From NCBI GenBank assembly GCA_914767715.1, contig OU612069.1, positions 6,076,001 to 6,140,000 on the forward strand: a stretch of DNA of 64,000 nt. Reading direction: 5' to 3'. Shown piece by piece: positions 49,001-61,000 of this stretch (position 1 is its first letter; the number at the start of each line of letters is the position of its first letter). Source of the stretch: Membranipora membranacea. Lineage: Eukaryota > Bryozoa > Gymnolaemata > Cheilostomatida > Membraniporidae. Made by a program: the position numbers and the translations under genes. The notes below the pieces were generated by a model, which was not told the DNA's origin, made no database searches, and saw only the letters and a list, made by a program, of their open reading frames with translations.

Positions 49001-52000
49001 TGGGGATGCACAACTTCAATTTTGAATGCATATTTGAGCAGAACAGGGGTTTTTACACTATAATACCAGAGTTTTAGTATGTGCATACATTTTTCAGAGC
49101 TGCGTTGGCTGTCAAACAGAAATCAGAAGTGTATTGTTCCTTTAATACTTTATTTGCAATCTAAATCATTTTGCCGAAACAGAAGAAAAAAAGACAATGG
49201 AAAGAAACCATTATGGTTTTATCAGAAAAACTGTATTTTATTCAATCTCATAATAATAGCTCATGAAAATTTGCAAAAGGCCTTAAACCCCAGTCAAGTT
49301 TATCTACCTTCAGGTCATACAACTATAGAGTGTAAATTAAATGCTTTAACAAATTTTGCACGTTCGTTCGCTTCAAGATTAAGGCTTTGTGATGATTTTG
49401 ATGTGCAAATTAATAATCTACCCTCCCCATCCCAAAAACTACAGGAAAAACTTTTGTATACTATCAAATCTTTTTTTTGTGTGAATAAAGTAAACTGAAA
49501 TAAGTAAATGGTGTGCATAAAACAACGTAGGAAAGACCAGACAATTCAAATGAGCAGAATAATTTTGTTGTATTTTAGAAGCCAGAGAGTATGAGATGTC
49601 GGCAGCAGCAGCAGTGTTGTATGAAGAGCCAGCGGAGATTGGCAGCAGCTCACAGATTTATAATTACTCAGTACCAGATTACTCTGTACCGCAGGCCTGT
49701 TCACTATCTCCCGCTGAGGGTGAGTCATAGCTACACTGATTAAAGGTTGATTTAAATCTTGCTGTTGCACGCCACATCGTCAAGTGTGTGTAGAGAAATT
49801 TGAATTGCCTTAAGGTTGGTCGTAGTTTGTAGGTAAATCGGAGCACACCTGGCGGCCAACCAAACCCAGTGGTCGGTGGAATGCAGTGGGTATCGAACCA
49901 CGACCTTCAGCATTTGCGTGCTGAAGGACCAGTGTTCTAACCGACTGAGCCACCTTCTACTGATATACGAGTTGATCCACACAAAGCGACAATGCCACAA
50001 AGAAGACCAATAAACAATATTTTGCTGAGGAAGCTGATATTTTCCAAAGGCAGATAGATCAGTTTCAAGTTCAGGCTGAGTTATGTTAAGTTCGCTATCT
50101 CTTGCTGAGGGTAACACCCACACTGCTGGTCTATCTTTCTCTGAGATGCAAGTCTCTCTACAGCATAGTGACGTACATATAAGAAGACCTACTGGTTAGG
50201 TTTTGTTTATCTGTCTGGTTTTAAGTTTAGGAACTCCAGCACATTTGAATCAATTCAGTAGCTACTGCAATGTGAATATAACCAACAGTAATTGATAGCT
50301 TGCACATGCGCAAAGTTGGTGAGCGGCTGAGTTTCTCAGTACCCTGTTGCTTTTCTGCGATTAACAAAACCAAAATGTACGAAATGATCCATCAGAAGAA
50401 GTGAGGTTAAAGTGGCAGCACACCATCTGACCCTCCTGTTGTACGCAAAATGTTTCGTTGACTGACCTCTCCAGAGGTGCGCTGATATCACTCATACTAC
50501 AGGAAGACACAATCAGGCATCAATACATTTCAATAAAAGATTTCGTTTCTGTTGTGTTGATTACATAGTCATGGGTTCAAGCCCATGAATTGAACAATCA
50601 TAATCGAATGTCCCGTCCGCAACACATTTTGGTCTATCTAATTTCTACATGTTGAAGGCAGATATTTCTTATGTTTGTTTTGTTAGTTGTGAGACATCAG
50701 CTATGTCAGCTATTTGGTCCGTATTTTCTGTCTGCCTATAACCCTTATATTTTGAGCTCTGAGTCATAATACTACGATACCTACAATGATTTAGTTAGTA
50801 TTATATTTTGTTGCAAGAGTTTTCATCTGTTATGGCATTGGTTGTTAGATCTCAGCCAGGTCATTTGCTAAGTCCGTACTTTCTGTTTGTTCAGTGCCAT
50901 GATCCCACGAGCCTGAGAGTTATCATACTACTATACCTACAATGTATTAGTTAGTACCATATGTTTATCATACATTACAAAGTCCATACACCCTGTTTGC
51001 TGAGTCTCCAGATCTGTAGAGTTATGAGTATCTCTATACCCTGTGACAGGTGGTAGTTACAATGATAACAGTAGTCTCTCTAGCGAGCCGATAGTTAAAA
51101 GAAGAAGAAGAGCAGCAGCAGGAGGAGGCAGAGTATGTAAGGGTAAACTATACTCTAGCTCTGACTGTAAGTAAACAATACAAACTTAAACGTATTTACT
51201 AAAACTACACAGGCCTCACGTGTTTATTCATTCACAAACAATGCAAACTTGAACCTCCTAATGTAAGCTACACATGATAATAAGTGACATTGTGTCGGGG
51301 TTATAAAAATACAATACCCTACAACTCCACTGGTATTTGGGTCTTCCAACTACAACATATCTTAGAATAGTAAAGTTTTCCCAGCAGGAAATGTGCCTAT
51401 TATTGCAGATGCTTGCAAAATTACCACACATATTATAATATAGTATAGTACTGCCTCTACCAGATTGCCATCTTGTTGGATGTAAAACAAACACATAATA
51501 CCACCGAAAGATTTTGGTTCAACTTATCATCTTATTTTATACAATATTTGGCCAGTCTGATAATAGGATTGACTAAAGAGAGAAAAGTTGTATATGTTAT
51601 TGCCATAAACATATCAACGCTATATATATTTATATGTTAATGGCTATTGCATAAAAAATTTGGCATTTGTCTTCTTAATGCCTTCTAAGTTTGGCTGTAC
51701 ATAGTGGAAGTTGATAGGTTCTCAAACTCATCCTGAGGGTAAACAATTCTCTAATTTTCTCATGGGAATTCATTTATATTTATCTACACACATACAAGTT
51801 GTAGTTATTTTCATTTGGATAAAAGAAGGAATTACTCCGAATGAAAATTGTTAGATTTTTGTACTGTTGTTTACAGCTGAAGGAGAGGGAAGTGCTCAAC
51901 AGAAAATGGTTGTCAGGACTAAGAAAACTAAGAGTAAGCTTTCTTTTCGCTACAGCATAATATTGGTTGCATTTTGCAAGTAGAAAATTTCAAATTTTCC

Positions 52001-55000
52001 CATGCCAATCTCCCCAGAAGTCAGTATAAATCTGGTCCTCCTAGTTAGACTAAGAAGTGGATTAGACCATGACAGAGTTTTATCTGTTGTCATTGACTTG
52101 TTTTAATTGGAGAATTTCAGAGCATTGTATTGTGGGATACTCTGTGATATGCCCATTGTTCACAGACCTTCCTGCTTTTTTTGGGAATTTCAAAAAAATG
52201 TGTTATGGGATATTTTTAAGAACGCCCACGGATCATAAACCCGCCCACTCTACTTGGGAATTACAGAATGGTGCATCATGGGATATTCTTTGACATGCCC
52301 AAAGTTTGCGTCACGGGGTATTCTTTAATACGCCCTCTTATTGGTATCCTGTTTTGACGACACATAATCTGTACCAATCAATTTATAGAGAAGAAAAGAG
52401 TACAAAATAGCCGGAGAAATCTCCGGCGCTGTAAGGCTATAATTTCTGATATCAGTAGTGAAAACAACCGAGACGTTCATTATCAGGGTGAGTGTGAACC
52501 ATAGACGTAGGCGTAGACTTGGACTTGGACTTGGACTTGGACTTGGACTTGGACTTGGACTTGGACTTAGTATGAGATTTTACATGACTGCTGTTTCCAT
52601 TTGAAGAGAAAAGCATATTGTTGTATCTTCAACTGTAAGATGTGTGTGTGTGTTCTTTTCACCAAGTTTGGTCCATTTGCGGGCGTGATCAGTTGAAGGA
52701 AGTAACTGGAATGCAGGCAATTGGATTAAACATGATCTAGTAGTAGTCGGACTATCTGGCTGAGCCCTTGCTTTTGCTTTGCTAACTTTTTGTTTTATTC
52801 AACATCTAAATTAATGGCATAAATATTCAAAAAGAGAAGAGAAAATGCTTTTTGGATATCGACAATGTCAGCTGACAGTTACTGATTGACTCCTTGCTTC
52901 TGTATTTTGTGCTGATTTGATCGTAAAATGAGTTTATATTACTATTGCCAATTCTTTTAGATACTCATAGATACCTTATTGGAGAGCGTCAATTATTCTT
53001 TTTAAATACAGGTTGGACTGAGTGATTGTACTTTTCTATTTTAGACAAGGGGGATGGAGACCAGTATACACCACCAGGTCAGAGTACCAGTAGTAGAATC
53101 TGCTCTGTGACTCCAAACCCATCTCACTCACTTAGTAAGTTAGTCTCTAAATCTCCGGCACAGCAAGTCATACAAAGTGAAGATGGATCCTCTGGTGACA
53201 TCAACCAATCATATGTCTACCCTGTAGCCGGCAGCCGATCAGATGACGCCCCTGTAGCAGCAAACATTCCTCAGTATAAAGCCGAGAAAGATGTCAGCAC
53301 AGCCGGAGCTTCCCAACATTCATCTAATGAAGAGCTTTCTGTGTCAAGAAAAAGAAACCGTGTACTGCCATTTCCCTCATGTCAATCTGGCAGTGCTGTC
53401 TCTATTGATTATGGGGCTGCTGCAGCACAAGCTAAGCGTTCTGTTGATTATGAGACCGCAGTATCAGGTTCTCCAACACCTGCTCAATCAACCGATGACG
53501 ACTCAGTAGATGATGGAGTTGCTGTCCTCAGCGGAGCTCCCTCTATTGACTACGGGGCAGGAGTCAAACCAGCCCTGACCCTCCCTTCGTCTCAGGCAGT
53601 TAGCTGTGCGTCTGTTGACTACGGAGCTGAGGAAGAACTTGTAGAGAGAGGCACAAAGAAGAAAATGACAGTCGGGGGTACAGCCAGCGATGTTTCTGAG
53701 GACCACAGTCGTGTTCCTGCAGATTCTTGTAGAGTGTTACCTGAGCCCAAAGTTGACTGCACTCCTATTTTGATAGGTCCTAATCTGGAGATTAATATCC
53801 CAGTGCCAGAAGCCCCAAAATCTAGAAGGAGAAAGAAATCAGTGCCCAGACAACAGAAGACACCCCGCCCAAGGAGGCAAGCTGCTGCTAAAGCTCTACA
53901 AAGAATAAGTAGTGAGGTGAAGAAATATGAGGCTGTCAATAAAATGCCAGACATATCAGACAACTTACCTGATGTTGTGATACAGCATACAACACCTGTA
54001 CCTAACCTCTCATTTTCAGTAGCTCTAGCAGGTAGCACTGGGGGAAGACTGACACATTCCACTCCATGTCCCACGCTGGCTTTTAATGATGGCCTTAAAT
54101 CATCCAATAAGTCACCTGGGTTCACACCTATTGCTAAAAAGAAGCGCATATCCAACATCCAACCAAAAAATAAAAAGGTTTCTGAGCACAAGCAAGATCA
54201 GAATGAGCCCATACAACCACGTGAAAACACACAGCCAAGACGCTCATTCAGTCATGATAAAAGTATTGAGAGTGTCATTGGCTCAGTAACTTTACCATGG
54301 GAAGGAAGGAAAGTGTTCTCTCGAGTTAACCGCTCACAAAGCTCTCATAACTCGGTTAGATTAGCTACAAAAGAATCAACTGACCATGTTGTGGTTGATA
54401 TTGTGGAGAGCGAACGAATGAAGCCTGTGCAGAAGCCCGTTGACATTGAAGGCACCTCACACTCTGGGCCTTCTCTGACCCTCAACTCTGTAATTAGTGG
54501 TCATCAAGAACCTGACGTCACACTGAAAGAAGGCGCAGCGGTTGAGTCTGCTGCACCTGATAACGATATGATTCACGCTGAGAATAAAACAAATTTGGAA
54601 GTCAAAACCAAACCATTTACACCCAAACAGTTTCAGAAAACAGTCAGTATCGAGCTGGATGACAGCCCAAGTATAACCTGGGATCAACAGCTATCAGATG
54701 AAATCAATGTTCAGGTTGACCCTGACCCTGATGTTATGGGAAATCCCCTTTTGGAAAACCAAGGCGTAAGCGTAGCAACAAAAGGAACAACATCAAAAAT
54801 CATGAATTTCAAGAAGCCTGTTGCTAAGTCCGACAGTCCCCCAGCGGTTTATATACGAGATCAGGTATGTGATAAGTTTGCTGACGTGAGCTTGTCGCAA
54901 CAGATTGAAAGCTCCCCACAGGAACCTATTGATAGAAGACCCATCGTGAAACAGAACAAGCAAAAGATGAAAAAGAAGATCACAAAGAAAACATTTACTC

Positions 55001-58000
55001 TAAAGAAAATAGAGAATGATGAAGTTGTTACTAATAATTCATCAAATTCTAGTCGCATCAGGACAACCAGAAGTGGCCGATGGCGCAAAGTTTTGCCCTT
55101 ACCAGTCGGTCCTGAGTCATCGATCCTGAGTGCAACGGAGCCCGATCAAGTAACAACTAAAGTGATACCTGCTGATATTAGTCATAATGTCTCAAAGGGA
55201 CAAATGCATAAAAGTGCTTCAGGCATAGGTCGCTCCATGTCGGCTGCGAATGAACAAGGTGATGTGGAGGATGAGAAAAGGCGATGCGACAGAGCTTCAC
55301 TTACAGCTGACATTGAAGTTACAGAAGTGAAGCACAGCCCTGGAGGTAATCAGAGTGTTCCTGGCATTAATACCAGTTATAAAGACGATGATCTAAATAT
55401 ATCACCAGAAACTAGGCAAATATGTAACTCCACATTTACCGTTTGTGGACCGACTCATTCTAACAAGTCCTCCATATCTGTATATGAAGCAACGAGTGGT
55501 CAAAATAATTCAAGTAGCTCAAACAACAAAACACCCAACTCCCCACTTCATGAATCTACTGCAGTGAAGACCTATAATAATGAACTACATGTTAGTGTGG
55601 AATCCTCATATACAGAGAGTCCAAGTGTGTCATTCATAAGTCAGAAGCGCTTGTCACGCAGTTCGCTGAACCTCTCTGGAGGTTCCATACGTCAGCCTTC
55701 TCCCTCAGAATCAGATGAGCCTGAGACCCATGTTTCCTTGGCAGCTAAAGAATCCCTCCTCTCTGAGAATGTACCGGCTATGGATAACACTAACGAGATT
55801 ATTGATGATATCATGAAGTCTTCTGATATGAACTCCATGGTTTATGATATGACCACTCTTCTGTCTGAACCTGGACAACCAGATTGGAGTCGATCCTTCC
55901 TCACCCCAACCGGAGACCCATCGGATCAGGTAGATCAGGGAAATGGTCAAGCAGACACGCGACCTCTAACACAATTAGTACCTGTAACCCCTTCCTCACC
56001 TTTACTGATTAAAATGGCTCAACCTTCAAAAACTAGGAAAGTGAAACGAGCTGACCCTGTAATGGATGCAGAAAAAAGCATGCAATTAAATGCCAGTTTG
56101 GCAGTTACTGGTCATTCTAACAATATTGCCTCAGCACTCATCTCAAACAAAGCACATGACAATGATGTCAAACCTTTTAGTACAGCCCTACATCACAGTT
56201 CAGCTCATAGAAATCCATCAGAGAAGCTCTGTGCTGTATCAGATATTACACCAATAGACAACGATATTGTGCCAGAAACACAAAATGCTCCTCCTGTCGC
56301 TACAGTTATGAGCGATGATGAAACGAAGTTTGAAACTGTACCTGAAACTCATCAGTCCACGCCGGAGACTGGCGGAGATGTTGAGGCTGAGGTGTCAAAA
56401 ACACCATCTCAAGTTCAGTGTGACAGCAATCATGTGACTAACAAAGAAATTGTGAATTCTCAGCCTATTGAGGGTAATACTGACCCATCTCCAATCAGTG
56501 AGCGCCCTAAGCGCAGGACAAATGCTATGAAAACCCGGACAAGAACACGATCAGAGCCTGCTAAACCAGCTACTACAACAAGAGCAGAAAGTAAGCGAAC
56601 GAGGCGCCTATCAGAGCCACAACCCAGAGCACCTGCTGGTGATGGTGATGAGGAAATCATAAGTGTGTCGACAAAACCTAGAGTATCATTTGCTGACATA
56701 GTGAAGTATGCCATGACGCCGCGCTCTAGAGGTAAAGCTATAGTAGCTATGTTTGACACGCCCGAGCCAAGTAGTGCCATCACGCCTAAGTCTATACTGA
56801 AGTCAACTGGATCAACTCCAAGTAAAGAGTTACATGCAACCAGCTTTGATTGCTACAATGCTGTGGCCAGAGAGATAACTCCCAAGGCCATGCCAGCCAG
56901 TGATGGTTTGGTAAAGGAGACTAGAGATGAAGTATCACGCAATTCAGATGACACTACAGTGAAGGCCCATCGTATAGCAGCTGTCACAACAGGGAAGGCC
57001 CATAATATAGCAGATGACACCACTACAGTGAAGGCCCATAATATAGTGGATGACACTACAGTGAATTTCTGTAACCCATGTCCGACTCAACATGGAAACA
57101 GCAACAGCAGTCACTTCATGTTCATTCATCCACCTGTTGAGGTGAGTGATCAGAATGATTTAATCTAATTTTGGTTATGGAGGACCATAAATTGAATTTC
57201 TTATGTTTTATTGAATTCTGTGTCTTGTTGTCATCGACGTTTAACTATTTCCAAACAGAAATGATGATTAATGAGGGACTATCAGAATATGCCCCAATGA
57301 TAGCTCACAGTTACAGATAAAAAGACACATACAACGAATAATGGCGTAAAGTAACAAGGTCTGTCATCAATATACTGCCATGGGATTTGAGCCCATTGCT
57401 TCAAACACTTGCGAGTTGCCCTAACCTTCAGAGCTACACTGCCTTTTGTTCTATTGTGTTTGAGGTACTGTCTTGAAGCCCTTCTGATTTGCAAGCATTC
57501 ATCTGAACAATCACAAATTCGAGAAGCTGACACGAAATCATTTCAAGTTCTTTCTCTTTGCTGCAGACAAAACCGAAGTCTAAAAACAGGCGCAATAAGA
57601 GCATTGTCCATGATGTCTCCTCAGCCTTTGATGAGTTTGATAATAAGCTGAGAAACTTTCTACTTGATGAATCTATAAATGAGAATAAGAGAACTACCAC
57701 ACCTACGTCTCACCCTCATACACCCGGTAACTATACCTACATCTCAAAATCCCACAACCGCTAGTTATTTGATTTTATATGTGTCGTATGAAGCGGGCAT
57801 TGATTTTAGGAGATATCTGCTCACAAACGACAATTAATATTAATGTTTACTTGCTGCATTGCCTGCTTGGTAAGTTGTATAAGTAAATCGAATATAAAAT
57901 AAATTGACTAACTGGAGGAATACAAGGTGGCTTGTACATGTTAATATGCCAAATGGTTAAGAAGGTGAATTCGTGACATGGATAGAGTGTTTCTGTGATT

Positions 58001-61000
58001 TTATTCATACTGATACCTTGACTCAGCAGAGAATGATGAGATGAGAGGTGGTAGTGACGGAGGATTGTTCTTCAGTCGACGGAGAAAAGAAAGAATCTCC
58101 AGATACAGCCTTCTATCAACATGTCACGGCAAGTTCAAGTCTGTCTGTACCAGACAATCTCTCAATACCAAAACCCCACAACAAAAACCAGCGCGTAAGT
58201 TGATAGTTTATTCTTGCAAGGATGAAAATGAGATGAAATAATAGATGCCCAACCTTTTTGGCTTCCTGCTTCAAGATGTTTTTATTTGTACTGTTTTGGG
58301 TTATATTTGTCAAGAGACCGTTCATATAGAATGAGCAAGATTTTCCGATCAAAGTCCCAAAAATATATGCGCTCAGGATTATCGCTATCTGTTATTGCTT
58401 CATGATGTTAGATGTTATCTTTACCGCACGTTTGGCTCACATTTTGACAGCAGGGACTTTGAATTAATATCATCGAGATTGTTTCTTGCAATTGGGTTCA
58501 ACTCTTTCCTAGTCATTTGCTCGGAATATATATTGGAGCTGAGTGATTTGGAAACAATACCTCTAGCAGCTCTCTGTCATCTAAGCAATGAACAACTGCA
58601 GGATCTCGATCCATTTAGCTCCCCACTTAAGATACAACTACATCATGCAGCCGCTGCTGTATCGTCTAAACTCTTCTTTACAGTGACGCTGAGTTCATCT
58701 CTGGGTAAAATAAGATCCAGATCAGCATCAATACCTCCGAGTAAGTCAAACTCTAACTCCATCACCGCAACACCTCACAAACCTAGAGTGACTGTCTCCA
58801 AAACACGGAAATCTAGAGCTGACACTACAACACAAGGAAAGAGTAGTTCTGCAATAAATGCCAAATCTCTCAATTATACTGGGCTGGCTCCTTCTGTGTC
58901 CGCCAAGTAAGTATCTCAGCTGTGTTAGCTATCAAATTGTCGACATAGAGAAGAGAAAGGGAAGTGACTTTTTCGGCATGGTTATTCTCAACCTCTTCAG
59001 CATCATCAAACTAAATTTCTTGTTTAGTTGCTGTTTTTCCTAATGTGTGCAGATATTTGCTTGACCCCCTATCAACTAAACAGAATATGAAACTTTTCTT
59101 GTATGTTTCGATGTAATAGGCTTTTATCCAATACATAAATGCCACTACCATCACACTGGCATAGTCTGAGCATCCTATTTGCCGGTGAACAAGTCCGCAG
59201 GGGCAACTCCAAATACTGACAAAAATATCAGAGTTAATATCTAAGGTCTCCTTTAAGGTACTCCTTTTTTGTGTGTATATCTTAGCGAGATTTCGTTATA
59301 TGAATTTGGTTGACTATAGAATGCAACTGCCAGCTACTCAGGTAGAGTTTCAGTACCTAAACCTTTGCCCCTTTGTTTTCTGCATTTCTTGGACAGCATT
59401 TCACTATTGAAATAAATCAAAGGTAATAAAATAATAGAAAGCACTAATAAAATATAATATAATAATAAAATAAGTATTAATAAGTTATTTTTAAATCAAA
59501 GGATGAGACACAGCGCCGGAGGAGATGACCCATACAATATGAGCAGTGATAGTTCACTGATAGGGCAGGATACAGACACACTTAGACGTCAGTGTTTCTC
59601 TGGTGTAGATAGAGCTCATATACAGAGTGACCTTCAGATGACCTCGTCACTACTAGATATTAGTATTATATCGTCTGTAGAGAGCGAGCAATCTTATACT
59701 GATACACTCACAGCTCCTACTTATTTATATCATCAGGTATAATATGATCCTTTAAATCAGGGAGAATTGAAGGGGGAGGAACTTGCACTCCATGGGCCAC
59801 GCCATGATCTAACTTTTGTTTTTGAGTTATGCCCCTTCGATTCTTCCTGTTTAAATGTACCAAATAAGTCCCTCATCATTACAGGAGAGGAAGATTTACC
59901 ATAGGTCTAGAGGAGTTAGTTTCTTTGCAGGAGAAAAAAATTCACGCTTGAAAAAGCAGAATCTGTGGTTATCTTGCATTTAGGCGGTTATGTGAACCCC
60001 TACCTTAACTCGCGAAGAATTTGCGCTTGCCAACATCTAGTCAATCCAAGACTAGCTAATATTTACAACTCCAGGGTGGTACTCTACTATTTGAGATTTA
60101 CCATAGTCTGGATTTTGTTCATGCTTACATGTTTTCAGCAACAGATCCTCCCTTGAATCGGACAACGAGACTTACAATATAAAGTAATAGATTCTAGTCT
60201 GCTTTGTGTCCCCTTAAATCATGAAGATGGTAAGAGTATGGGCGAGATACAGAAGTCATGTTGTCTAATCATAACATAATTGAATTGATTGCCACAGTGG
60301 GATTTTCTTGGTTACCTGCCACTAAAATTCTCTCCAATGCAGCGAGGTTTGTCCCATCTAGAGTCTTGTGCTGGAAGCCATAATACTCATACAACACCCA
60401 GCTTCTCGGATTCCCGGATACGCTGGCTTGTTAGAGTTTTAAGGCCAAAATCACAATCTGATTGTTCACTCAATGAATGAGCGATATCTGTTACGGTCTT
60501 TCTCAGAAATTGCTCCCTCATTGTTGGAACTATACATTCTGAGTGAGCGAATTTGGGAGGGATTTTGTAGAATTGAAAGACCAAGTAAGTGCTACTTTTT
60601 TTTATCAATGTAGTAGTGATAATTTGCTTCAGTAAAGTATCACTCATTCTAATTGAAGGACACTTTGGCTAGAATGATAGGCCTGCCACTACCAAATTAT
60701 AATTAATTGCCGGTGCCGTTTATTGAATCCCGACCTTGGAGATCGCAGGTCCATGAAGTTAACAATTAGTAGACTATTCCTCACACTCAATATCCATGTA
60801 GCCGGTGAATACTATCACATGTTCTTATCTTTAACAAGGATGGAGACATACCGTTAGTATATTATAATAAGGCTGCCCCTTATGACGATGATGATGATGA
60901 GAATTGTTCACCCAGGAGCTCAACAGATGTTATATCTAAAGGTAACCACAAAACAGTCAGCAAGTCAGCTGTCAAAAGCGTGCGGCTGATTTATGCTTCT

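Larger units (their letters stand above)
42113..49141. mobile_element. 7-kb DNA transposon with 559-bp inverted repeats and TTAA duplication
   Basis: Terminal inverted repeats 42113-42671 and 48583-49141 begin AGGAACAATACACTTCTGAT and are flanked by TTAA (42109-42112, 49142-49145). A 190-bp relative is at 32176-32365. Each repeat carries an inward-facing ORF start, M-x-SKPTPYAFAPTKNGQKLP then WELGIPE-x-GRVLPPVPT. No transposase (DDE) signature was recognised inside. A LINE (about 43280-47300) occupies most of the interior, so the original element was about 3 kb. TTAA targets fit piggyBac or Kolobok (inference). It lies in an intron of the large gene whose flanking exons still join in phase. 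Confidence 0.85.

Noticed and set aside
53045-57141. Identification as Rif1 or KNL1
   Set aside because: Only the short RVSF/SILK motifs agree. HEAT repeats (Rif1) and MELT repeats or RWD (KNL1) are absent from the exons seen, and the motif order differs from the vertebrate proteins.
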